Assembly (NCBI GenBank): GCA_031399315.1
Contig: JANNOS010000130.1
Location: forward strand, 1 to 15,337
Length of the DNA: 15,337 nt
Origin: Methylotenera_A sp031399315
GTDB taxonomy: Bacteria > Pseudomonadota > Gammaproteobacteria > Burkholderiales > Methylophilaceae
Direction: 5' to 3'
The notes below the pieces were generated by a model. It was not told where the DNA came from. It was given only the letters and a program-made list of their open reading frames with translations, and searched no databases. The translations under genes were made by a program, and so were the position numbers. Positions 1-6,514 of this stretch are shown piece by piece; the first letter of the stretch is position 1; each line of letters opens with the position of its first letter.

Positions 1-860
1 GGGTAACCCGTAATGGTCGATACTAACTTACTGCTAGGCACAATTTGTGTGGTGTCGATGCGTGTGGTCAAATTAAAAATATCCGAGCGCGTTTTAATTG
101 CCATCACCACCTCTTCTAAGCTGGCGTTACCTGCGCGCTCACCTAAGCCATTAATCGTACATTCCACTTGGCGCGCACCGCCCATCACCGCCGCCAATGA
201 GTTAGCCACTGCCATGCCCAAATCGTTATGGCAGTGCGTAGACCAAATGACTTTGTCGCTATTTTTTACGCGTTTAATCAATATCGCCATGCGTTCACCC
301 CATGGCGCAGGGATAGAGTAACCTACCGTATCTGGCACATTGATTGTCGTTGCACCCGCTTCAATCACGGCATCAAACACGCGCACTAAAAAGTCGATAT
401 CCGATCGCACGGCATCTTCGGCAGAAAATTCGACATCATGCGTATATTCCAACGCCCATTTCACTGCTTGCACTGCGCGTTCGACCACTTGATCTTCCGT
501 CATGCGCAATTTGTTTTCCATGTGGATTTTGCTGGTGGCGATGAATGTGTGAATACGACCATTTTTTTCGGCGTGCTGCATGGCTGGCGTAATCGCTTCA
601 CCCGCGCGGCGCACGTCGTTCTCGCTAGCACGAGCTAACGAACACACGGTTGATTTTGTGATTAAGCCCGCGATGGTTTGAATCGAATCAAAATCGCCAG
701 GGCTTGCCGCGGCAAAGCCTGCTTCTATTACATGCACACCTAATTTTTCAAGTTGGCGCGCAATACGGATTTTTTCTTCTTTGGTCATAGCAGCGCCTGG
801 GCTTTGCTCGCCATCACGCAAGGTGGTATCAAAAATAATAATTTCTTTATTGGTAGTCAT
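1..860 (-). CDS. leuA: 2-isopropylmalate synthase, N-terminal part (cut by window edge)
   Basis: Catalyses condensation of acetyl-CoA with 2-oxoisovalerate, the first committed step of leucine synthesis, in the cytosol. Read on the minus strand from the ATG at 860, 286 codons are open to the window edge; the family is usually a little over 500 residues, so the rest of the catalytic region and the C-terminal leucine-binding regulatory domain lie outside. Visible catalytic signatures are DTTLRDGEQSPG (residues 11-22, with Arg15 and metal ligand Asp16), HCHNDLG (209-215, the two metal-binding His) and GLGERAGNA (238-246, with Asn245). The start is supported by an AGGA Shine-Dalgarno at 867-870, six bases upstream, and by a TATAAT box at 885-890. 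It lies downstream of pssA in the same direction, a pairing common in betaproteobacteria. No frameshift is seen. Confidence 0.97.
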   Translation of the reverse strand, partial: MTTNKEIIIFDTTLRDGEQSPGAAMTKEEKIRIARQLEKLGVHVIEAGFAAASPGDFDSIQTIAGLITKSTVCSLARASENDVRRAGEAITPAMQHAEKNGRIHTFIATSKIHMENKLRMTEDQVVERAVQAVKWALEYTHDVEFSAEDAVRSDIDFLVRVFDAVIEAGATTINVPDTVGYSIPAPWGERMAILIKRVKNSDKVIWSTHCHNDLGMAVANSLAAVMGGARQVECTINGLGERAGNASLEEVVMAIKTRSDIFNLTTRIDTTQIVPSSKLVSTITGY

Positions 861-884
861 GTTAATTCCTAAATCAATGCTCGG

Positions 885-890
885 ATTATA
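885..890 (-). promoter_or_regulatory. leuA promoter -10 box
   Basis: A consensus TATAAT on the minus strand lies 25 bases upstream of the leuA ATG and would place the transcript start near 878. The -35 position at the usual 16-18 base spacing (around 907-914) is poor, so an activator may be needed or the match may be chance. No leader peptide rich in leucine codons was seen between box and gene. Confidence 0.45.
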
Positions 891-952
891 AATGGTTTTT
901 ACCCGCCGCATGTATTATGCGCGAGCAAGAAAAACTTAAATGTGGGGTGGGT

Positions 953-1093
953 TTAGTGTGCGCTATCGCGCAGCAGTTTAGCAGCGCGTAGCGTTTTGGC
1001 GGCACGTAATGAACGCGCGCGCAACAAAACCAAGCTTGTAAGCAACAAGCCTGTTATTGAAAATAAAACTGGGGATGTAAAATCTATCAACAT
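953..1093 (-). CDS. small membrane micro-protein, 46 aa, unrecognised
   Basis: An ATG at 1093 opens 46 codons ending in TAA at 953-955. The predicted peptide begins MLIDFTSPVLFSITGLLL, has one hydrophobic segment (about residues 8-24) and then a strongly basic tail containing two LRAAK repeats (residues 29-33 and 36-40). The two LRAAK copies are encoded by TTA-CGT-GCC-GCC-AAA and CTA-CGC-GCT-GCT-AAA: four differences, all synonymous, which favours a real coding sequence. It fits neatly between pssA and leuA in their direction, filling most of that spacer. No Shine-Dalgarno is evident; a TATACT box lies just upstream of the ATG. I recognise no family. An N-in anchor with a cytosolic basic tail would break the positive-inside rule only if the tail were outside, so tail-in is the natural guess. 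It could also be a chance ORF. Confidence 0.42.
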   Translation of the reverse strand: MLIDFTSPVLFSITGLLLTSLVLLRARSLRAAKTLRAAKLLRDSAH

Positions 1094-1150
1094 GGCTTTA
1101 GTATAAGGTCACTTTTACATTTCTACAAGTATTCACGGTTAATCTAGCTA

Positions 1151-1966
1151 TTATTCTTTTGATATTTCGTGCTTTTTACCAAAATAAGACTTGGCCCACA
1201 AATAGTAACCCGATAGCGCATAAACAAGCACTACCGTAAACAGCACTTCTGGCGGACTGTAAGACACCAAAACAAAAGCAATCATAATGGCCAAAATAGC
1301 CACAAACGGTACACTTTCTTTCAAGTTAATATCTTTGCCGCTATAAAATTTGAGATCCGACACCATGCTGCCTGCGGCAAAAATCGTTAAACCCCAAGCC
1401 ATCCATTTCATTTGTATCACGCCAAAAAATATTTCGCGGCCCGATACATTGTACTCATAGGCCACCCAAACAAAACCAGCCAATAGTGCCGCCGCCGCCG
1501 GGCTGGGTAACCCTTGAAAGTAGCGCTTATCCTGAAACTCATCATCTAGCTTGGTGTTAAAACGCGCCAATCTTAATGCCGCACAAGCACAATAAAAAAA
1601 CGCGGCTATCCAACCTAATTTATGCATTGGTTGTAATGCCCATGTGTACATAATAAGCGCAGGTGCTACGCCAAAAGAAACCATGTCAGATAAACTGTCG
1701 TATTCTGCGCCAAAAGCACTGGTGGTATTGGTCATGCGCGCGACACGTCCATCTAAGCCATCCATAACCATGGCAATAAAAATGGCAATGGCTGATTGTT
1801 CAAAATTGCTATTCATGGCTTGCACAATCGCGTAAAAGCCCGCAAATAAAGCTGCCGATGTAAATAAGTTAGGCAATAAATAAATACCGCGTAACCTAGT
1901 ACTTGCGTCATCTGTTGCGCGACGTATTGGACGCTGTTTTGAATCTACGTGTTTAGGTTCTACCAT
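1151..1966 (-). CDS. pssA: CDP-diacylglycerol--serine O-phosphatidyltransferase
   Basis: Membrane enzyme that transfers the phosphatidyl group of CDP-diacylglycerol to L-serine, giving phosphatidylserine, the precursor of phosphatidylethanolamine. The 271-residue product has the complete CDP-alcohol phosphotransferase motif: D69-x2-D72-G73-x2-A76-R77-x8-G86-x3-D90-x3-D94. Multiple hydrophobic segments cover most of residues 28-260. This is the type II (membrane-integral) PssA, unlike the phospholipase-D-like enzyme of E. coli. The start at 1966 gives a polar basic N-terminus before the first membrane segment, but no clear Shine-Dalgarno precedes it. It lies 75 bases downstream of a CdsA-type gene that makes its substrate and upstream of leuA. 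An extended -10 promoter is visible just upstream, so it may be transcribed both alone and from the lipid run. Confidence 0.95.
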   Translation of the reverse strand: MVEPKHVDSKQRPIRRATDDASTRLRGIYLLPNLFTSAALFAGFYAIVQAMNSNFEQSAIAIFIAMVMDGLDGRVARMTNTTSAFGAEYDSLSDMVSFGVAPALIMYTWALQPMHKLGWIAAFFYCACAALRLARFNTKLDDEFQDKRYFQGLPSPAAAALLAGFVWVAYEYNVSGREIFFGVIQMKWMAWGLTIFAAGSMVSDLKFYSGKDINLKESVPFVAILAIMIAFVLVSYSPPEVLFTVVLVYALSGYYLWAKSYFGKKHEISKE

Positions 1967-2001
1967 AAGTTTTTTAAGGTTACAGTTAAAAAGTTAGAAT
2001 T

Positions 2002-2010
2002 AGTATAACA
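2002..2010 (-). promoter_or_regulatory. pssA extended -10 promoter
   Basis: On the minus strand the sequence TGT-TATACT forms an extended -10 element about 35 bases upstream of the pssA ATG, predicting a transcript start near 1995. The -35 region is a T-rich TTTCTT-like stretch and matches consensus poorly, which is tolerated by extended -10 promoters. It sits in the only sizeable AT-rich gap between the CdsA-type gene and pssA. Confidence 0.4.
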
Positions 2011-2041
2011 ACACTTTATTATTTAAGAAAAAAATAGTTAA

Positions 2042-3034
2042 TTAAGGCGTAAAAAAATAACGGGTTAAATGAAAGAAAATAGGCGCCGCAAAGCTCACAG
2101 AGTCCATTCTATCTAGCATGCCGCCATGCCCTTCTATCATACTACCCCAATCTTTTGCCCCCAGGCTACGCTTAATCGCAGACATCACTAGCCCGCCCAA
2201 AAAGCCCATTGCCACAATAATCGCCGCCATACCAGCGCTTTGCAATGGGGTAAAAGGTGTTATCCACCACATCGCTGCGCCGATTAATATTGTGCTGAAA
2301 CCTCCACCAATTAAGCCTTCCAGCGTTTTATTGGGGCTTACAATAGGCGCGACTTTAGTTTTGCCAAACAAGTTACCAAATACATATTGCAGCACATCAC
2401 TTAACTGTACGATAAGCATAAAATAAAACAACAACAGTGCATTTTGGCCATCAAAATTAGGAATGTCTAATAACAACAATGCGGGCGCATGGCTGATGCA
2501 ATAAATGCAAATCATCACACCCCATTGAATTTTTGCCGCGCGTTCTAAAAAATGCTCGGTATCTTGCGCCAATACCGCAATGGAAGGCATCAGTAGAAAT
2601 GCATACACGGGAATTAAAATACTAAATAGCGCATACCACTCAATATATATCAGGTAATAATGTAGCGGAATGAGCAAGAAAAAAGCCAAAAACAAAGTAC
2701 GGTGATCGCCAGCCCGCGTGGGTGTTAGCGTAATAAATTCACGTAAGGCAAAATATGAAATTGCCGCAAATAACACAATCGTCCCAACTTTACCTGCTAA
2801 AAACGCTACCGCAAACACGGCCATCATGACCCACCAAGCGTTTACGCGCGCCACCAAATTATTCACTACTTTTTGTGATTTTTCACTTGAGTTTGGATTC
2901 GCTGACAAACGACGTTGCAACACCCAGCCTATCGCGCTAGCCACGAGCAATAATGCGGCTACCCCACCAATGAGCCAATAAAATTTATGGCTTGGCGTCA
3001 GGTTCTGTAGCGTTACTGCAATTTGATTTATCAT
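2042..3034 (-). CDS. CdsA-family phosphatidate cytidylyltransferase (long, YnbB-like form)
   Basis: Predicted to convert phosphatidate and CTP into CDP-diacylglycerol in the inner membrane. The 330-residue protein carries the family signature at residues 285-311 (S-A-I-K-R ... K294-D295 ... H303-G-G ... D308-R-M-D311) and an upstream conserved stretch SPNKTLEG (233-240). About eight to nine hydrophobic segments are apparent. It is longer than housekeeping CdsA (roughly 270-285 residues) because of an N-terminal extension with an extra membrane segment (about 19-38) and a polar linker. One signature position usually occupied by Pro is Glu301 (I-E-G-H-G-G). Both traits resemble the YnbB-type paralogue of E. 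coli. The start has a GAGAG Shine-Dalgarno-like stretch upstream. It follows a PlsC-type acyltransferase by 40 bases and precedes pssA. I infer a second CdsA exists elsewhere; this window cannot show that. Confidence 0.9.
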   Translation of the reverse strand: MINQIAVTLQNLTPSHKFYWLIGGVAALLLVASAIGWVLQRRLSANPNSSEKSQKVVNNLVARVNAWWVMMAVFAVAFLAGKVGTIVLFAAISYFALREFITLTPTRAGDHRTLFLAFFLLIPLHYYLIYIEWYALFSILIPVYAFLLMPSIAVLAQDTEHFLERAAKIQWGVMICIYCISHAPALLLLDIPNFDGQNALLLFYFMLIVQLSDVLQYVFGNLFGKTKVAPIVSPNKTLEGLIGGGFSTILIGAAMWWITPFTPLQSAGMAAIIVAMGFLGGLVMSAIKRSLGAKDWGSMIEGHGGMLDRMDSVSFAAPIFFHLTRYFFTP

Positions 3035-3074
3035 TTTTATAAACTCTCAAAAAAAAACAACTAAAACAGAAGAG

Positions 3075-3683
3075 CTAGATTAAGGCCAGCACGGCTTCTC
3101 GCGCACGCACCAAAAATTCTTTTTTATGTTCATTTTCATGCAAACTAATCGCCGCACCAAACCGCACCGTACAAATTAAAGGCACAGGTAAAATGGCGCC
3201 TTTGGGCATACTGCGGTGCAAAGTATCTAAATACACAGGAATCAGTTTTACTTGCGGAAAGGCTTCTGCCAAATGATACAAGCCACCTTTGAATTCGCTC
3301 GGTTCTGCCTGTGCACGGCGTGTTCCCTCTGGGAAAATAATCAACGAATCTCCACTTTCTAAAGCTTTTAGCAGTGGTTCCAGCGGGTTTGAATGTTTAG
3401 AGAACTCACGGTCAATCAATACCGAGTTAAGCACTTTTAAGGCAATAAATTGCTTAATCATGCCCTTACCCCAATAGTCTTTCGCCGCCACTGGTCTGGC
3501 TTTGATGCGAATTTCTGCTGGCAACGCTGTCCACAAAGCAAGCGTATCGAGATGGCTGGAGTGATTAGTGAAATAAATACTTTGCTCACTATTTGGCGCA
3601 GCATTTACCCAGCGCGCCTGCGCACCCACTAGCAGTTTTACAAGGCCAATTAGGCCTGCACGCACAATACTGGCTAACATCAT
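3075..3683 (-). CDS. 1-acyl-sn-glycerol-3-phosphate acyltransferase family (PlsC-like)
   Basis: Predicted to acylate lysophosphatidate (or a related lysolipid) to phosphatidate at the inner membrane. I chose the ATG at 3683 because it forms an ATGA overlap with the stop codon of the upstream phosphatidyltransferase gene, the usual arrangement for translational coupling; this gives 202 residues. An upstream in-frame ATG at 3728 would add 15 residues lying entirely inside the neighbouring gene. Using numbering from 3728, the acyltransferase motifs are NHSSHLD (55-61, the HX4D catalytic pair), FPEGTRR (132-138) and FKGG (146-149). Only a short hydrophobic N-terminal segment is seen. The enzyme feeds phosphatidate to the CdsA-type gene 40 bases downstream. 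Substrate preference cannot be read from sequence; another lysophospholipid acceptor is possible. Confidence 0.9.
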   Translation of the reverse strand: MMLASIVRAGLIGLVKLLVGAQARWVNAAPNSEQSIYFTNHSSHLDTLALWTALPAEIRIKARPVAAKDYWGKGMIKQFIALKVLNSVLIDREFSKHSNPLEPLLKALESGDSLIIFPEGTRRAQAEPSEFKGGLYHLAEAFPQVKLIPVYLDTLHRSMPKGAILPVPLICTVRFGAAISLHENEHKKEFLVRAREAVLALI

Positions 3684-4309
3684 TTGGCTTTTAACTGCTT
3701 GGCAATAGTCAGTGTACGCGTAACGCAAGTAATGCCTGAGCCAATCGCAATGATATAAGCGGTAATGACAAGCGCATAATTGGTGTGGCTAAAATACAGT
3801 TCCACCGCGCCAATTATGCAGCCCAATGTCATCACAAACATGCGGTGCGGTTTTGCTAAGGGCCCACGGAAATCTTGCACCAATCCTAATGCGCCGCCCA
3901 ACACACGAATATACGCCGTTTTTGCCGCCAACAATGCGCCTAGCCAACCTAACCAAGGTAAAAAAACTGCATAACCCAGCGCCACAATAAACAAAGAATC
4001 GGCAATGCGATCTGGCACCTCGTTATACAGCGCCCCCACTTTGGAATGTTTGCCGCCTTCAATCGCCACCATGCCATCTAGCATGTTGCACAATAATCGC
4101 AGCTGCACGCACACGGCCACCGCAAGCAAAGTATTCCATGCATGCGGCGGTGAGTTTGGGCACGCCAATAACCATGCGCCTATCAGCGCAGGCAAAATAC
4201 TCAGCACCGAAATAAAATTAGGAGATACCTCATATTTCACCAACAAACTCGCCAGCCATTTTGCCCAGCCAGCGCTACGTGTTGTGAGTGGACGCCGATT
4301 ATCTGTCAT
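3680..4309 (-). CDS. atypical CDP-alcohol phosphatidyltransferase family protein (YnbA-like)
   Basis: A 209-residue polytopic protein of the CDP-alcohol phosphatidyltransferase fold, expected to swap CMP of a CDP-linked lipid or alcohol for another alcohol. The canonical motif D-x2-D-G-x2-A-R-x8-G-x3-D-x3-D is recognisable but altered: Asn75, Asp78, Gly79, Ala82, Ile83 (in place of Arg), Gly92, Asn96 (in place of Asp), Asp100, followed by Arg101 and Asp104 in NEVPDRIAD. About five or six hydrophobic segments follow the family layout. My recollection is that the YnbA-like branch shares such changes, so the gene need not be inactive. A GGAAAA Shine-Dalgarno lies at 4316-4321. It is the first gene of the minus-strand lipid run, overlaps the acyltransferase start by four bases and is divergent from tgt. 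The acceptor alcohol is unknown. Confidence 0.85.
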   Translation of the reverse strand: MTDNRRPLTTRSAGWAKWLASLLVKYEVSPNFISVLSILPALIGAWLLACPNSPPHAWNTLLAVAVCVQLRLLCNMLDGMVAIEGGKHSKVGALYNEVPDRIADSLFIVALGYAVFLPWLGWLGALLAAKTAYIRVLGGALGLVQDFRGPLAKPHRMFVMTLGCIIGAVELYFSHTNYALVITAYIIAIGSGITCVTRTLTIAKQLKAK

Positions 4310-4323
4310 AAATTATTTTCCAC

Positions 4324-4352
4324 ATTATTGCCATGATAAAATGGCATCTTAA
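4324..4352 (-). promoter_or_regulatory. putative promoter of the lipid gene run
   Basis: Minus-strand TTAAGA (4347-4352, four of six -35 matches) and AATAAT (4324-4329, five of six -10 matches) are separated by exactly 17 bases. The transcript would start a few bases before the Shine-Dalgarno of the phosphatidyltransferase gene. It overlaps the predicted tgt promoter on the other strand. Confidence 0.4.
4334..4342 (+). promoter_or_regulatory. tgt extended -10 promoter
   Basis: The plus-strand sequence TGA-TAAAAT is an extended -10 element 42 bases before the tgt ATG, predicting a start near 4349. No convincing -35 is present. It lies within the inverted repeat GCCAT-N6-ATGGC (4330-4345), in the 74-bp spacer between divergent genes. 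Confidence 0.4.
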
Positions 4353-4383
4353 CAACGAATCCTTCTTTTAGAAACTAGCTTTC

Positions 4384-5502
4384 ATGCAATTTACCCTACA
4401 CAAAACAGATTCTGCTAAAAATGGCCTTGCTCGCAGAGGCACTGTCCATTTAGCGCATGGCGACGTGCAAACACCCGCCTTTATGCCTGTGGGCACTTAC
4501 GGCACGGTTAAAGCCATGTCCCCGCTTGAACTTAAAGAAATTGATGCGCACATTGTGCTCGGCAATACTTTTCATTTATGGCTACGCCCAGGCTTAGAAG
4601 TGATTGCTGCGCATGGCGGATTGCATAAATTTATGGGTTGGGATGCACCTATACTCACCGACTCTGGCGGATTTCAGGTGTTTAGCTTAGGTGCTATGCG
4701 CAAAATTAGTGAAGAAGGCGTCAAGTTTCAAAGCCCGATTAATGGCGACACCTGTTTTTTAACGCCAGAAGAATCCATGCGCATTCAAAAAGTGCTTAAT
4801 TCGGACATTGTAATGATTTTTGATGAATGCACACCCTTCCCCGCCACACATTTGGAAGCGAAAAAGTCGATGGAGCTTTCGCTACGTTGGGCAAAACGTA
4901 GTAAAGATGCACATCAAGGCAACAGCAACGCTTTATTCGGCATCATTCAAGGCGGCATGTTTGAAGATTTACGCGATGTTTCACTTGCCGGTTTGGTGGA
5001 TATTGATTTTGACGGCTTTGCCATTGGCGGGCTTTCTGTCGGCGAACCCAAAGAAGATATGCAACGCATCCTCGCCCACACTGCGCCAAAAATGCCGCAA
5101 AACAAACCACGTTATTTAATGGGTGTCGGCACACCAGAAGACTTGGTCGAAGCGGTTTCGCAAGGTATTGATATGTTCGATTGCGTGATGCCCACCCGCA
5201 ACGCGCGCAACGGCTGGCTGTTTACCCAATATGGCGATATTAAAATCAAAAATGCGGGCTACAAGCAAGATACGGCGCCACTTGACGCTGATTGTAGCTG
5301 CTACACCTGCCGCAACTTTACCCGCGCCTATTTGCACCATCTACACAAAGTGGGCGAAATCTTGGGGGCGCGCCTCAACACCATCCACAATTTGCATTAT
5401 TACCAAGTGTTGATGCAAGGCATGCGTGGTGCGATTGAAGCAGGCGAATTTGAAACGTTTAAAACAACATTTAAAACAAAACGCTCGCAAATAAACGCTT
5501 AA
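4384..5502 (+). CDS. tgt: queuine/preQ1 tRNA-guanine transglycosylase
   Basis: Exchanges guanine at wobble position 34 of tRNAs with GUN anticodons for preQ1, a step of queuosine synthesis, in the cytosol. The 372-residue length fits the bacterial family (about 370-385). Visible hallmarks are LTDSGGFQVFSLG (91-103, with the general-acid/base-type Asp93), GIIQGG (186-191), GGLSVGE (215-221) and MFDCVMPTRNARNG (264-277, with nucleophile Asp266), plus the zinc site C304-x-C306-x2-C309 and His335. These line up with E. coli Tgt with an offset of about two residues. The Shine-Dalgarno is weak. In many proteobacteria tgt is followed directly by yajC-secD-secF; here a roughly 650-base insert intervenes, and a palindromic repeat begins six bases after the stop codon. 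Confidence 0.98.
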   Translation: MQFTLHKTDSAKNGLARRGTVHLAHGDVQTPAFMPVGTYGTVKAMSPLELKEIDAHIVLGNTFHLWLRPGLEVIAAHGGLHKFMGWDAPILTDSGGFQVFSLGAMRKISEEGVKFQSPINGDTCFLTPEESMRIQKVLNSDIVMIFDECTPFPATHLEAKKSMELSLRWAKRSKDAHQGNSNALFGIIQGGMFEDLRDVSLAGLVDIDFDGFAIGGLSVGEPKEDMQRILAHTAPKMPQNKPRYLMGVGTPEDLVEAVSQGIDMFDCVMPTRNARNGWLFTQYGDIKIKNAGYKQDTAPLDADCSCYTCRNFTRAYLHHLHKVGEILGARLNTIHNLHYYQVLMQGMRGAIEAGEFETFKTTFKTKRSQINA

Positions 5503-5507
5503 AATTA

Positions 5508-5546
5508 ATGCTCTGTAAGCCTCATGGATATTGGCTTCCAGAGCAT
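5508..5546. repeat. palindromic repeat element, copy 1 (after tgt)
   Basis: Arms ATGCTCTGTAAGCC (5508-5521) and GGCTTCCAGAGCAT (5533-5546) pair over 14 positions with one mismatch, around the 11-base loop TCATGGATATT. The loop and inner arm sequence recurs in a second copy at 13898-13937. There is no T-run directly after it, so it is not a standard intrinsic terminator, though as the first structure after the tgt stop it could protect the 3' end of the mRNA. Confidence 0.8.
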
Positions 5547-5565
5547 CCATTATTGATTGTTTTGT

Positions 5566-5597
5566 GTAGGAAAGTGTGGTCTGTCCCTATTATTTTT
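5566..5597. repeat. possible dispersed intergenic motif
   Basis: The stretch around GTGTGGTCTGTCCCTATTA resembles, from memory, a short motif that recurs in intergenic DNA of many proteobacterial genomes, sometimes near REP-associated or IS200-like transposases. Only one copy is present here, so the call rests on recollection rather than on repetition within the window. Confidence 0.25.
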
Positions 5598-5617
5598 CAA
5601 TAAAACTTTTTTAAGGT

Positions 5618-6013
5618 TTATTCAATTTTGAGCTTATCAATTAGCCAATATGTGAAGGAAACAGCCGCACCACTTTTGATTCCCCATAAACTAGTTTTTA
5701 ATTCAAAGAAGTTTGTTGTGGTAAAGGATCCAAGCAGAAACCCAATCACTACGAAAACTATATATATTGCAATTAAACCAGCAATACTTCCACCTAAGAT
5801 TAAAGTGACTAAATTATAATAATTTTTTCGCTTTAGATAATTAATTAAAGGTAAACCCAGTAAAAAGAAACTTAAATAGCTGAAAAAAGCAGGGAATAAA
5901 AAATAAAACGTAACCTTTCCTACAGATATACTTCCATTAGATTCGTTAACCATAAAAAAGAACACAACAACTGGAACGAGAGGCGAAATTATTTCTGCTA
6001 ATCTTTTAGTCAT
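5618..6013 (-). CDS. hypothetical four-helix membrane protein
   Basis: A 131-residue ORF read on the minus strand, opposite to tgt and yajC on either side. It is very hydrophobic, with probable membrane segments near residues 5-22, 34-58, 67-95 and 108-125, joined by short loops such as LKRKNYYN (60-67). I recognise no motif or family and assign no function. Its DNA is visibly richer in A and T than the flanking genes. There is no good Shine-Dalgarno before the ATG at 6013. The continuous hydrophobic pattern over the whole length supports it being a real protein. Position, orientation and base composition suggest an acquired gene inserted in a conserved cluster. No integrase or other mobility gene accompanies it. 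Confidence 0.6.
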   Translation of the reverse strand: MTKRLAEIISPLVPVVVFFFMVNESNGSISVGKVTFYFLFPAFFSYLSFFLLGLPLINYLKRKNYYNLVTLILGGSIAGLIAIYIVFVVIGFLLGSFTTTNFFELKTSLWGIKSGAAVSFTYWLIDKLKIE

Positions 6014-6105
6014 ATAAATTTATTTTTAATTTTTTATCCATAATGAGTCACTATACCAAAGAAACTTCGCGCACCACACACACCATGCTAATCAACTTAA
6101 GTCTG

Positions 6106-6114
6106 TGTTAAAAT
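6106..6114 (+). promoter_or_regulatory. yajC-secD-secF extended -10 promoter
   Basis: TGT-TAAAAT is an extended -10 element 41 bases before the yajC ATG, predicting a start near 6121. The -35 match is poor. It would let the sec genes be expressed independently of tgt, as expected now that an opposite-strand gene separates them. Confidence 0.45.
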
Positions 6115-6155
6115 GCGCCACTATTTAAACCACAATTTTATTAAAGGCTTTTAGC

Positions 6156-6485
6156 ATGTTTAACAACTTTTTCATCAGTAACGCACACGCCGCACCAACC
6201 GCGCCAGGTGGCGATTTAATGAGCTTTTTGCCGATTATTTTCATTTTTGTGTTGTTCTATTTCATGTTAATTCGCCCGCAAATGAAAACAGCAAAACTAC
6301 AAAAAGCGATGATAGACGCACTTAAAGCAGGCGATGAAGTGGCTACTGCTGGCGGCGTTGTGGGTAAGGTCACTAAAGTGGGTGACAATTATGTAAGCAT
6401 TGAAATTGCGGCAAATACCGTGATTAATGTGCAAAAACACACCGTGCAGACGATGCTACCGCCTGGCACTATAAAATCTATCTAA
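6156..6485 (+). CDS. yajC: preprotein translocase accessory subunit YajC
   Basis: Small inner-membrane subunit that associates with SecD and SecF in the holo-translocon. The 109-residue product fits the family. It has a short N-terminal stretch ending in NAHAAPTAP, a single membrane helix around residues 23-40 followed by the hallmark LIRPQMK (38-44), and the soluble domain with GDEVATAGGVVGKV (59-72). The start has an AAAGG Shine-Dalgarno at 6143-6147, eight bases upstream. It is the first gene of a tight operon, 29 bases before secD. Confidence 0.96.
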   Translation: MFNNFFISNAHAAPTAPGGDLMSFLPIIFIFVLFYFMLIRPQMKTAKLQKAMIDALKAGDEVATAGGVVGKVTKVGDNYVSIEIAANTVINVQKHTVQTMLPPGTIKSI

Positions 6486-6514
6486 ATCACACGTTGCTAC
6501 TACAAAGTTAACTT

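Noticed and set aside
13..638. Plus-strand ORFs of 66-102 codons at the left end
   Set aside because: They lie antisense to a clear leuA reading frame whose motifs (DTTLRDGEQ, HCHNDLG, GERAGN) are intact, and they encode no recognisable protein.
3684..3728. Upstream start for the PlsC-like gene at 3728
   Set aside because: It would add 15 polar residues lying entirely within the preceding gene; the ATGA overlap at 3683 is the better start, though the longer form is not excluded.
4330..4345. Queuosine (preQ1) riboswitch before tgt
   Set aside because: The spacer is only 74 bases and shows a short inverted repeat at the promoter, not a preQ1 aptamer with its characteristic A-rich tail and pseudoknot sequence.
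5341..5550. Minus-strand ORF starting at the palindromic element after tgt
   Set aside because: It is mostly antisense to the conserved zinc-site and C-terminal codons of tgt. Its first residues match the GST insertion only because the repeat is shared; there is no independent sign of coding.
5508..5565. Intrinsic terminator for tgt
   Set aside because: The hairpin is strong but no T-run follows directly, and the same element occurs inside a gene, so a repeat is the better explanation.
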